Origin: Ceraceosorus guamensis
Taxonomy: Eukaryota; Basidiomycota; Exobasidiomycetes; Ceraceosorales; Ceraceosoraceae
Reading direction: 5' to 3'
DNA: 24,766 nucleotides
Assembly (NCBI RefSeq): GCF_003144195.1
Contig: NW_020290152.1
Span: forward strand, 1 to 24,766
Shown here: one piece after another, positions 10,371-20,453 of the stretch
Position numbering within the stretch: position 1 is the stretch's first letter
Layout of the letters: each line of letters starts with the position of its first letter
The notes under the pieces: model-generated
Seen by the model: the letters and a program-made list of their open reading frames with translations, nothing else
What the model was told of the DNA's origin: nothing
Database searches by the model: none
Position numbers and translations under genes: made by a program

Positions 10371-10691
10371 TCAAGCATCTCCACCATGTTTCATCTTCCG
10401 GTACTTTGGTGCGCCAGAGCCGTGAGGCCCAAGGCTGTACGTGAGAGCTCTAAAACCCTCCTTCACAGACCGACATGTTGCCAGAGGGGGCCTTGGCACT
10501 GCCGCTGCTGCTGCTTATTAGATATCTCATTTGCTTTGACGATTGATACGATCCGAGCCTTGCATCCCACACCATACGACTCTTTGCTGAGGCGAGTCGC
10601 GAGATGTACCATGCGAAGCCTGGACCGTCAGGATGCAAGATGATATGATCAACATCAGGAAGAAGGTCGCGGACAAACCGCGCGTGGCCAT
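10371..10691 (-). CDS. Candidate small secreted protein (signal-peptide ORF)
   Basis: Not recognised. An ATG at 10691-10689 opens MATRGLSATFFLMLI, continuing ISSCILTVQA. This is a textbook signal peptide: a short basic n-region, about 16 hydrophobic residues and a V-Q-A cleavage site before SHG. Read without splicing, it stops at 10527-10529 after 54 residues. If an intron runs from GTACAT (after CAT G, about 10608) to any of the AG sites at about 10498-10510, the frame is kept for all of them. The mature chain then continues VPRPPLATCRSVKEGFRA and ends GGDA, with TGA near 10371. Other donors (GTATGG, GTGTGG) give different tails, so the 3' structure is uncertain. It lies 250-570 bp upstream of the transporter start and on the same strand. 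Small secreted proteins are common effector candidates in smuts, but nothing here shows that role. Confidence 0.33.
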
Positions 10692-11618
10692 GATGCAGAT
10701 GCGGTCATATCCGGTTGCGGCGAGTCTGCTGGTCTCGCGTGCATCAAAATCACCGAGCGAAGAAGGTGCCGCCAAGTTTCGCCGAATGGACGCCGAGCGA
10801 GCTCAGGGGAGCCAGGAGTGCGTCCCAGTCAAATCTCTCTCACATCCGCCACCTTGGGAGTCCCTGCTGGAAGAGCCCCGTTCAGCTCACCCAACCCTCG
10901 ACGAATCGTGTCAGACATCTTTTCCATTCATTCACAACGCACCAGCGGAATGGTCTTGCAACCACTCTGACTCTCAGTATGGCTTTCCACCGGCATCACG
11001 GACTAGCGAGATGGAGCAAAAAGCCACAACAGATGCAAGTCGCCGCGATTCGATTACGCGGCCGCCTAGCTGCCACTTGCATGCATGCACGATCTGAACA
11101 CGTGTCCGCTTCAGGCCGATCAAAGACCGAAAGCTTGCCGCTCCTGCTGGCCATGCAATGGCAGCGCATGCTGGAACGCGCTTCGATCAAAGCATGGTAC
11201 GTTATGACGTAGCTGCTGAACACAGCCTTTGAAGGTGAATCACACTCAAGACTAGACTCATCAGACTCGTCACTAACGACCGTAAGAGTCAGATCCAGCG
11301 TGCGTTTGACTCCGCGTCATGAGTCGAATGACAATCAGCTTTGGCTGGCGCCTCGCGGCTTGGAGACGCGAAGACTGCGACTGGCCCTTTTCTTCTTGTT
11401 CCTTTACTCACACCCCAGACTTGTTCCGATGATGAAAGCTGCCAGACACTTGACAACGTCGGACGGTCTCCGCGCAGGTCAAGCTCCGCGAGTGGATCGA
11501 CCAGCACGCGAGCGACCGGCACACAATGTGAGACTCTGAGCCTTCGAATGAGAGTCACTGAGCACAATAAGCGTGTGACTGTACTCTTGCAAAATAAATT
11601 TCGGAAGCTTATCAATTC
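10692..11618. other. Intergenic region
   Basis: About 0.9 kb without a supported gene. Two overlapping plus-strand open frames (from 10633 and 10715) run through it, but they lack family features and have the mixed composition of non-coding frames. Direct GACTC/GAGTC words cluster at about 11243-11330. The right end should hold the 3' untranslated region of the Nudix gene. Confidence 0.5.
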
Positions 11619-13401
11619 TCAAAAGCCCGTTCCTGGCAATTTGAGGTCCTGCTGCACTTGCTGCAGGATGCCCTCGAGCGACTCATCCTCCACATGCAAA
11701 AGATTATTGAGCACCAGGAACTGGATCAGGACTGCATTTGGGACGGTGTTACGGGAGGAGAAAGAGAAAGAGGTGTGCATCGAAACTATGAGGAGAGAAT
11801 GACCAAGCGCAAGGGTTAGAGAGCACTCACTCGGCGCAGTGTTGGCTTTCCACGCTCCAGCCCTCATGGTGCGCAGACAATCGTGAATGCTCATCAACTC
11901 GAAAGACTCTGCTTCTCCATCCTCTGGCGTCGGTACGGCTTCTTTAGGAAGCTCGAGCGCGTAAGTGAACCTACAAACAATGTGCGTCAGTAAGCTCAGC
12001 GAGAGCAATCGAGAAGCAGTAGCCGCGGGGTGGCTCACTCCACCTCTGGTTGTATCCAACCACCTTCTTCGTGCTCCGTCTCGGTTTGATAAAAGTAGCT
12101 CGTGAAGATGACCTGTTGCAGCCTAGGTCTGACCAGCTCTTCCGGCCAACCTGCCTCTTCGGTGCATTCTCTGATCATAGAGATTTCAACGTCCTCTCCC
12201 GCTGTGATACCTCCGGCGACCTTGGAGCATCCAAGCGAGCGTACATGAGGGGCAGAGATCGATGCAGCGATGAAAGTAGCGCGACGCCGAGGGTCAGAAG
12301 TTCAGTGCATTGATGCGGACTGTCAGCGTCCAGCACACCGTCAGAAATATCACGTCGGCCCGCCCAGTATCGTCTCACACTGTTGTCTAAGAAGCCAGGC
12401 CAAGTACTCTTCGTTTTGGACCTTCTAGGCACCCAAATCTGCACTTGACCATCCTCTTCGTCCTGCACGTAGGCAGTCATGTGCACACCAAAGCTGCTCG
12501 TAGGCAATTGAGGGGTGGACGTTGAGCACAGTGTTGCCTCGCGCTGACGTCGAAAGATGTGCAAGTCTGATAGAGTATTGCGGTACAGGGACAGGGCGAG
12601 CGAGACTCACGTGGCCACTCCAAAAAGCGCACAAGCGCTTCTTTCCAGCGCAAAGAAAGGCTGCGACGTGGGGGGCGCGGACACGTCCAGGGATCGATCA
12701 GCGGGCCACTTGCCGCTCCTGTGAAGATCCGCAAAGAGGACAGAGGAGATGCCGTCCGCTGAGTTTGTACTAGCATAGACATCGTAGAGCTGTGCAGCAA
12801 GGAGGTAAGAGAAAGTAAAGATGCACCAATCAGTCGAGAGTCTCACAGCTCGCTCGAATTGCGAGGCTTGGCCGAGGTGGTACGCACCTCGTCGCGCCAT
12901 CCTAAAGACATCGCAGATTGGCGTGAGTACAGGGCACGGGTCAGAAAGCAAGTTATTCGCCCCGCAAATCTTCCCGATGCACGGACTTTTGGTTCTTGTC
13001 GAACTCGCAGCGTACTGACCGTCGAGCGGATCGGGAAAGGTTTTTTCCTGCCTCCAAAGCTGAACGAGCGCATTGATCGCTGGCGTCCTGGACTGATGAT
13101 GTAACAGATCAGGGTTGATAGCTACCCAAGCAGGCAGATCTGCCAACTCTCGATGTCTCTCGTTAGACCAGACGAGCGCCTCTCTGGGCACGCTCGATCT
13201 AGGTACATCCTTGAGTATAGCCCTGACCACGCGCGGTCTCAAGAATCCGATCTGATCGCGCGGAACGCCTTTCGACTGGCTGGCTGCCCTCGGCGGAGCA
13301 GAGAGAAGGGGCACGAGGAGCGGATCGCTCCAAGGATTTGAGTTGCAGCACCGCTCCACCACGGACCTGAGCGTGGGAAAAGGAGTTGCGGATGCGACCA
13401 T
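11619..13401 (-). CDS. Nudix hydrolase with DUF4743 N-terminal half (YJR142W/NUDT20-24-like), seven exons
   Basis: Coding exons on the minus strand are 13401-13020, 12901-12888 (14 nt), 12789-12611, 12493-12379, 12220-12039, 11970-11831 and 11731-11619 (1125 nt, 374 aa; the yeast homologue is about 340). Homologues YJR142W and plant NUDT20/24 were reported to hydrolyse damaged thiamine diphosphates (oxo- and oxythiamine forms), so a thiamine-repair role is the best guess. The DUF4743 region has IGFLRPRVVRAI (51-62), DPLDGWRDELYDVY (124-137) and LFGVATFGVHMTAYV (187-201). The Nudix box is intact at 233-255: G233, E239, R247-E248, E251-E252, G254. The C-terminal part has the family blocks IQPEVEFTYALELP and PTPEDGEAESFELMS. 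All introns (68-158 nt) are GT-AG. The intron between exons 4 and 5 ends AAG, a weaker acceptor, but it restores DNS/VAGGI. The start is the first ATG in frame; weaker upstream codons are not needed. Confidence 0.93.
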
Positions 13402-13985
13402 TTCTTGCTGCCTTGCTCTTGCTTTCGCTCTTGCTCCTGCCCTTGCAGCGCCCTCCTGACCTCTAGCGTGCAAGAAGCCTCCAGCTCGCCTTGCCGATCC
13501 GCTCGTTCACGGCTCGATGCTCGACCCTGCAAAGCCTTGCTCTTTGCGTGCCGGCACGGATGTCAGAGTACGACAAGCGCGTCTATGTTGAACGGGTCTT
13601 GCTCTGCTCGAGCCTTTTCCGCTTGCTCGTCTCTTGTCTCAATGCGATGTGCGCGTGCGATCCAACTGTGGTCCAACGTCCCACGCCCGGCCTGAGAGTG
13701 TGATTGTGCAAGAGAAGTGTCGAGCAAGGCTCGTCATGACTGTAAATCTACTCTTCTGCAGACACGTACCACGTCTTTCTCCTAGCCATCTGCTTCTCGT
13801 CCGTGCGCGTCCTTGCTTGCTTGTGTGCTGCTTCCCATCAAAATTCTGGAGCGTTGCTTTTGTCGCAGCGTTGGTGGAGCGCACGCACAAGCCACGCGCG
13901 CACAGCAGATCTACGCACAGCACTCACTACTCCACATAGACTCGCATTTCGTACGATTTGTGATTGCGAGCTTTGGCAGCGAGGG

Positions 13986-14002
13986 GCGCGCGCGCGCGCG
14001 CA
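13986..14002. repeat. CG dinucleotide tract
   Basis: Seventeen bases of strictly alternating G and C, ending in CA, form an uninterrupted CpG-dense, Z-DNA-prone patch. It lies about 600 bp upstream of the Nudix start codon. Confidence 0.8.
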
Positions 14003-16052
14003 AGTGAGAGGGGTGTGAACGCGATTGCGAAGAGCAAGCGCGAAAGCACCCGATATCCCCATCACACGGGTCATCTCGATCGATCGGTCGAGTGAGTCGC
14101 GAGTGTGTGTCACGGACGCAAAGATGCTGACAGATGTGTCAGCAAGCGACGCTCGCTTGAAACAGTCCTAGTCAGCTTGTAGCACAGCAGGCAGCATCAT
14201 ACGTGTGACCACAATCACTGACGACCGCGACTTCCGGTCGTGAATGAGCCGCATAGATGCGATCCTTGGGTCTTTGGCCTATCATTGCGCAGCATCAGGA
14301 CATGCGATACGACCACAGGACATCAGCCCTGTCTCACCGGGTCCATCGATAGGGTCTGTTTAGGAAGAGGAGGAGGACGAGGAAGAGAGACAGGAGGCAC
14401 GTCTTACAGTGGTAGTGTAGAGGCGCTCAAATTCGAGACCGAGGAAGGGGGGAAATTGGTCTGTTCAGGCGAGACAGGTGTGGACCTCGCTCTCCCGAAA
14501 TTGGATCTGGACCTCGTGTTCGTCGACGTCTCGCCTTCTAGCGCGCGTCGACGACGCCCATCGACATCAATGAACGTGAATGAACTTTGATGGTGATGTC
14601 GCGCTCCATCAAGTAATGCCGCCCCACCTCCTTGTCCTCGATTCGCGGGTAAAGTGAGCCTGCTGTCATTTAGCGGGAAGCAGCCAGTTTCTGCCGCCAG
14701 ACACTCATTGACTCAGACTGAGCTAAGGAGTCGGACACGAAGCTCAGCAAGTGACCTCGTGCAAGCAGCTGCTCATCAAGTGGGCACTGGACCACCAAGA
14801 GTCGACATGCGACCTCGAAGACATTCACTAGTGGGCGGACTCTTGAAAAGCCTGCGTTGCTGAAGGTGACCAAAGTCTTCGATCTGTTCGAGATATGCAA
14901 ACTCCACGAGGTCCATATGCAGGCCCCCTTTGGCTGGGTTTTTGTTGCCTACAGTATCCTGGGCTCATCGGCCGACGTGATATGAACAAGACGTGCTGGA
15001 GCAGAGCTAGCAAGTGCCCATAGCGACCTGCTGCCCTCTTCGTCGTCAAGCGCTGTGTACATGGGCGCTCAGCTTCAGCTGGCAGGTCGAGTTCAAAGGA
15101 GGCAGGCCCGGAATCGCTCATCTTCATGACCACACGTCTCGTGTCTGGATATTCGTGAGTCGTGAGTCAGAGTGTCAAGTCCTTTCTTTTGACCCGACAG
15201 TCTTGAGTTGGAGTCTGCATGCAGCCGGCAGCCATGCACGCTCCACGTGGTCTCGCTGCCGCTGCTGCTCCAGCAAGTCGAGCCCGATGAATTCGTTCAC
15301 CCGAAATATGCTCGCTCTTCGTTCCTGCTCTTATTGCCGCGGCTCCACTCATCCCATCGAGACTCACGAACGCTGTGGCAGACAAGTCTAAGCGACTTGG
15401 GGACCTGATGTGTGTACAGAATACCGCACTGCTCGGCTATCGATAGCTGTGTGAGCTGCAGATCGGTTCCGCACGCTTGAGCCGAGTAAAGCAAGCTGCA
15501 CTCATTCGGCGCCACAATCCAGCTAGCTGCATCCATCATGCAAGCTCCTGTATGTCCCATCGCCCGGTTACTGAAGCTTGCGTGAGCGTGACACCATTTT
15601 TCATTGCTGAGCGAGCGAATCAGGAAGCTTCCGTCGAGCCCGCTCCTGACCTTCGGAGGACAAGCACCGAATTTGACTGATGTGCTTAGATGGTTTTCCT
15701 AGTCTCTTGTGGGGGCGTAGTAGTCATGCAGTAGTGGATTGCGAAAGACAACCACTCACGCACCCGTGCAGATGTGCAGGTGCCGAAGAAGTCGGAAGCA
15801 CGAGGCTGGTGCATGATGTGACGTCTGGCCCATTCGTCAACAGAGCGCGTCATGTCCGTTCAAGGCGATCGACGGGGCCATATCCATGTCTCATCGTGCA
15901 GTCCAGCCAGCTTACAGGTAGGCAGCCAGTCGATTTGCACGACTGCAGCTTATCTCTGCGAGTGTTCGTCCCATCGACAATCACGAGTGTGATGCGCCAA
16001 GAGTTGGGACGTGAGCCAGGGCAAAAAGGCATCGATCGAGCTGAGGCGCTTT

Positions 16053-16094
16053 TGCGCGTGTGCGCGTGTGCGCGTGTGCGTGCGTGCGTGCGCG
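16053..16094. repeat. Alternating TG/CG microsatellite
   Basis: Forty-two bases of perfect purine-pyrimidine alternation, built from units such as GCGTGT and then TGCG. It is a slippage-prone microsatellite with Z-DNA potential. It lies inside the longest open frame of the region (15680-16471) and accounts for its Cys/Arg/Val-rich run. Confidence 0.85.
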
Positions 16095-18998
16095 ACCCAA
16101 AAACTTTGGTCCGCGCGTTCTCCGCTCTTAGACATCGGCGTTTAGACCGATGCAGCTTGTGTTGGCGACGGCCTGCTGCCGCTGATGCGGCGCATCGGCG
16201 CAGAAGAGGGGAGTCTGAATCACGAATTGGACCGGGTGACTCTGCTGACTGCTTTCTAGCAGAGAGCAGAGGCAAGCGTGTGATCCGCATGAATCAGCGC
16301 CCCGATCTGCACGACCGCATGACGGCAACTCGCTTTTTGGCAAAGCTGACCGGACATGAGGTGCCGGTTGCTGAGACGCAGCACGCGCCCTTCATCACTC
16401 CGCTCAGAGTCAAGCTCACCATTTGCGCAGACGTCCTCTCAGAACGACTCTTTGACTTTGCTGACGCATGAAACCTTCCGGAATTGCGGTCGCAGCGTTG
16501 TCCTAGCTGCTGGCTGCAGTAAGTAGAGTGATTTTACTGCTGCATGTATGTAAGGCAAGAGTCGAGTGGATTGTCCGGTGCATGCTGCGCGGCCAAGGAT
16601 TCCGATGCAGGCACACAAGAGCAGGCAGAGTGATCTGCTTCCGGATGTTGTCTCAATGGTTGGTTTGATGATGATTGGATGTATTCGGTTGTGAACAATT
16701 TTTAATACGTCTCCTCTTGACAAGCATGTAGCGAGAGCAGAGCCTGCACGATGCATGGACGAGCACATGGTCGATGCCACGCTAGACAGCATCGCGCGAT
16801 AGCCAAGAGCCGTGCGCGTGTGCCTTCTCTTCTCCGATCGGTCTTTCGGTGCTTGCTCAGGTGTCAGCTCATCGCCTGGAGAGGAATGGTGGGTGTCGCC
16901 ACTGTTCCATTCCCTAGGCGGACAGATCGAGGCGCGCTCCGTCAGGAGACAGCTCAGCCGCTCTTCCACTAACCGAGATCATGCATGCTGCAAAGGCATT
17001 CACGATTTTCAGCCCTCCACAAACACGTTCAGCCAGCATCTTGCAAAGTCTCACTCGAGCGGCCAGACTGATGACATGTGCACTCGACTCGATTCGATGT
17101 GCCTTGCTGTCTGGGCCCCATTTGTGCCTGACACCCTTCTCGCTCGCCTCGCGGTGCTGATGATGTGCACCTTTTCGGCAATTGAGTGAGTTGGGCAGGG
17201 CGTCGTCGCGCAGCCATTGAGCGCCCAAAAGGTGCGGCTAAAGCGCGAAAGGGTCGGTGGATCGCTGCTGTGCGCAGACATAGCATCCCTAGAAGCTCGA
17301 GGCTTGTCGCCAGCATCTAGTGCGCTGCACCACTGCCAAATCCGTCATCCTCGAATAGCATGCCACCTCGCCTTTCGTGCTTGGACTCGTGATCGTGCTG
17401 GACCCAAGCACTCACGACTGACCGTGCAGTCAAAAGTGACCATGCACTCACTACTCTGGCTGCTGCTCCATTTGACCCGCGTCGACCAATCAGGTGTGCT
17501 GCAGCAAGGCTGTCGCTGCGCCCGAACTAGCCGCTGTGCATATATTACTCGATTCTCTTGTTACCTCGGTCTCTGTATACATTGACTTTGCCCACGCGTG
17601 GGCACTCGTGACTCTAGTGCCTGATCGAGGGCGCGGAATGAAGCCTCGATCAAATTGCCTTAGCTCCGCACGCCCGCCTTGACTTTTCTCCACGCATTTG
17701 ACCGCTTTCTTCGAGCCAAACAATTCAGGCATGCAGCAGCACGCGGGGGGAGGCCGGAGGACCCTGCCGCGTATTTGCAATCCCTCACCTGCTGTCCCTT
17801 GATGACTCTGGTGATGAGCGATGGACAGGTCTCAGCTGCAAGCTCATGCCTAAACCGCGTGTCCTCCGACGCTTGGCGCAATCTCCTTCTTCCTTGCTCC
17901 GAGCATGTCTGTATCCGTGCTGCTGTGTCGAGGCACCAACACGCTTGCTCCCTTCTCAACCTTTTGCGAACTTGAATCGGGTGCCGGCCGCCGAAGAACA
18001 ACCACGCGGTCCGGTCTCTGATCCGTGCCATCGCTACAAGCCTACCGCCACCGTGCAACCATTCTGCTCCGAACGCCATTTCGCCACTTGATGGTGGATT
18101 GTCCAGTGGAAATTCATCGAGTGACTTCGTGCGCGCCTTTCGCCACGCAATGCGAAGTCCATAACAGCCCATGCCCCCTAAGCTGCACCCCTAGACTTCC
18201 CGCTTCAAGGCCACGCGCGTATTCCCGAACTGCTGCACGCGATTTTCGGGGCATTAGCGCCACGCCCATCGGCCAGGCTAAAATGTCAGAGGAAAAGCGG
18301 CGGCAGATGTCCTCTGCCTCGATTCTTGTCGGTGCCTTTGAATGGTCTACAGAGCAGTCGGATGAGTGTGCGGCTCTAGCCTCAAAGAGATGGATCGACT
18401 GATGAATTGAGACCCTAGCCTGAACTCGACCTTCGTGATTGACGCGGGCCGCGCTCATCGATTGCATCTTCCTCGTGGGCGCTTGCGCTGAAGCACAGCA
18501 ACATTCACTCCAAGCTTGTTTCACATGCGGCCCCCCCTTTCGGTCGGCCCCTTTGCTCTCTCTTGCTCTCGACGAGGCGCAAGGGTGGCAACGGCGTGCA
18601 AGCAAGGACGACGGTCAAGGCAATGCAGGAGTGGGCTGGATATACTCTACCTGCCACTGCACAGCAGGGACATCATATGTCGCCGGCAGCCCAGCAGCAG
18701 CAGCTGTCTGCTGATCGTGCCACAAAAGTCGATCGAGGGGCTAAATTAGGGATCATCACCACATGCAGCCCATGCAGCCCCGCCAGCGTGATGGAGCAGG
18801 CGTGGGCTAAGGCACACAAAAGCAATGCAGACAATCAATCAAACGCTGCACCCATCATCGACATCAGCGCACGACGCCGCATCTGAATTTCGCCGCCCAC
18901 GATGCATGGACGGCTGTCGGCCAGCTACAGCCAGCAAACTGCTCTTGGCTTACTCCGTGACTGTACCGGTGCCGCCCTTGTGCACGATTCAGCCCAGA

Positions 18999-19014
18999 GG
19001 CCGGCCGGCCGGCC
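18999..19014. repeat. GGCC tandem palindrome
   Basis: Four tandem GGCC units form a 16-bp perfect palindrome of pure G and C. No function can be assigned. Confidence 0.7.
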
Positions 19015-19565
19015 GCCCGCTCAGCCTTCATTTTGACTGATGTTCCGCCCAAGATTGCGAAATGCAGTCGTGCAGTCCTGAGTCGCCATTCATTGAATTT
19101 CGTGATTGATCTTCTCGATTCACTTCGCGGATGTCCGAGACCCAAAACCGCGTGGTGGTTGGTGGCCAACGATCCGACTCGCGAGTAGGTAAGGCGAGAC
19201 CGCAAGGGCTTTGAGTCAGAGTGCTTCTCCCTTACTGCCCAGACGAGCGGGCGGATCGAGGAGCGTGGAAAGCATGTGGTGGTCTGCTCATCAGCCGCAC
19301 AGCGAGCGAGTCGCTTGGGATGATGATATGATGGCGGAAAACATGCGCCAGATCAAAATGAATGGCTGCACGCTTGCCCGCTTCCGCCTCGCACATCACA
19401 CCAAAACGTCGAGAAGGGGAACGCCTGAGCGTCAGCCCTCTGAGCTCGCTGCTGCTGGCAGCAAAAGTATGGTGAGCAGCAGAGTAGCAAGGATCAACAT
19501 GGGATTGCATGCGCTGACTCCCCCGTCATGCATCGCCATGCGGTGCTACGCCCAAATCTGCACGA

Positions 19566-19594
19566 ACACACATATGCACACACACACACGCGCG

Positions 19595-19627
<33 letters not shown>
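19566..19627. repeat. Compound CA/CG/CA microsatellite
   Basis: Sixty-two bases of perfect purine-pyrimidine alternation: an ACACATATGCACAC lead-in, a core of seven CG units at about 19589-19602, then a long CA run. Such sequence is polymorphic by slippage and is among the strongest Z-DNA formers known. Confidence 0.9.
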
Positions 19628-19892
19628 CTATCAGGCACGAACACGCCCGCACGCGCCTCTTTCTGCGCTCTTGCCTCCGGTACCGTATCTGCAACAGCCC
19701 TCCGGTCACAGCATCAGACAAGGTGGTCGGTGTGTCGGTCTGTAAGGTGTCGCCATGTGGATCGCCCCGTCGTTTGCTTCTTTAGCTTCATGTGTTCGCT
19801 CGAGATGCTTTGCCTCTGACCAGACACTGACTGACCCTTCGCTCCCTAGCTGCTCGCCCTCTCACACTAGAAGAGCAAAAAGCAAGCTCGAT

Positions 19893-19908
19893 CGCGTGCG
19901 CGCGCGCA
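19893..19908. repeat. Short CG-rich alternating tract
   Basis: Sixteen alternating bases, mostly CG, about 15 bp before a copy of ACTCACGACT (19923-19932). Confidence 0.6.
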
Positions 19909-20007
19909 AGTCCTGCACCTCGACTCACGACTCAAGAGTCGACCTTCCCGATCCATCTCGTCGTCCGCGTGCCTCGCCTATTTGGCTCCATCGCACATCC
20001 TCTACCG

Positions 20008-20355
20008 TTAGTCGTATCTGAAGCTGTGCTGGACACCTTTCATGCGCTGTCGCTTCTGATTCTTCAACGCATACACATCCGCCGGCATTTCGCAACGCAG
20101 CGCGCTTCGCCCTGAGAGCTCTGCTGGAGGGAGTCGAACCTTGCGGGTCCGATCCATCAAAGAACCTTTGCGCCACCAGTCTTCTGTCCTGCCATTGTGC
20201 TCCCACCTTTCCTGCAAAATCTGCTCCGGCCGAGTGGGTCGCAGATCATACTTTCGCCCGGGCGCTGACTTCAAAAGCAAGCCATCTGCTCTCTGCTTTA
20301 CCACATCACCATCCCATCTGCTCTCGGTCTCAACGTTCCGTGAAGCGCATGCAAG
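20008..20355 (-). CDS. Probable last exon of an unrecognised small basic protein
   Basis: Not recognised. An open frame with protein-like composition ends at TAA (20008-20010). Its blocks, in order, are LLLKSAPGRKYDLRPTRPEQ, ILQERWEHNGRTEDWWRKG, RKVRLPPAELSGRS and ALKNQKRQRMKGVQHSFRYD. It is rich in Lys/Arg with several Trp, suggestive of a small mitochondrial or ribosome-associated protein, though I cannot match a family. No in-frame ATG precedes the LRPTRPE block, so the start must be on an upstream exon. A possible acceptor is GCGACAG just before 20355; another is AGAGCAG at about 20303. With the latter, a 25-nt first exon beginning at the ATG at 20431 would join in frame. That would put its ATG only 22 bp from the bHLH start on the other strand, a point against this model or against the first bHLH ATG. 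Confidence 0.42.
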   Translation of the reverse strand, partial: LACASRNVETESRWDGDVVKQRADGLLLKSAPGRKYDLRPTRPEQILQERWEHNGRTEDWWRKGSLMDRTRKVRLPPAELSGRSALRCEMPADVYALKNQKRQRMKGVQHSFRYD

Positions 20356-20453
20356 CTGTCGCAGCAATAGCAAGTTCTTCTCAACGCAAGAACTAGTCAG
20401 CTCTACGGTAGGTGCGATCCCGCTCGAGCATTGAAAGCTAGCTTTTACACTCG

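Larger units (their letters stand above)
13402..20007. other. Large gene-poor region
   Basis: About 6.6 kb with no gene I can support. Its left end is the promoter of the Nudix gene. Open frames up to 263 codons occur (15680-16471 +, 17660-18172 -, 14755-14985 +), but none resembles a known family, and the longest translates a microsatellite. Contents I can name are long alternating purine-pyrimidine tracts (13986-14002, 16053-16094, 19566-19627, 19893-19908), a purine-rich stretch at about 14362-14394, a GGCC-repeat palindrome (18999-19014), and copies of ACTCACGACT or its complement (15158-15167, 17410-17419, 19923-19932). No reverse transcriptase, transposase or terminal repeat was recognised. 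Confidence 0.55.

Noticed and set aside
14362-14394. Purine-rich GGA/GAG stretch, considered as a G-quadruplex or triplex site
   Set aside because: The G runs are only two or three bases and mirror symmetry is poor, so there is no strong structural prediction.
15680-16471. 263-codon plus-strand ORF with an ATG start
   Set aside because: It translates a TG/CG microsatellite in its middle, is rich in Arg, Cys and His, overlaps long minus-strand frames and resembles no family. Long chance frames are expected in GC-rich DNA.
17660-18172. 170-codon minus-strand ORF with a true ATG (MGCYGLRIAWRKARTK)
   Set aside because: The composition is moderately protein-like and there is a CAGCAG/GTGAGG donor-like site near 17790. 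But there is no domain, no convincing second exon and no family resemblance. It is kept as a weak possibility only.
13402-20007. Search for a transposon or virus-like remnant in the gene desert
   Set aside because: No transposase, reverse transcriptase, integrase, capsid-like frame, terminal repeats or target-site duplications could be recognised. The region looks like simple spacer with microsatellites.
20100-20175. B-box-like GGTTCGACTCC on the minus strand, considered as a tRNA
   Set aside because: The T-arm pairs only two or three bases, no acceptor stem can be formed, and the stretch is better read as coding (RKVRLPP).
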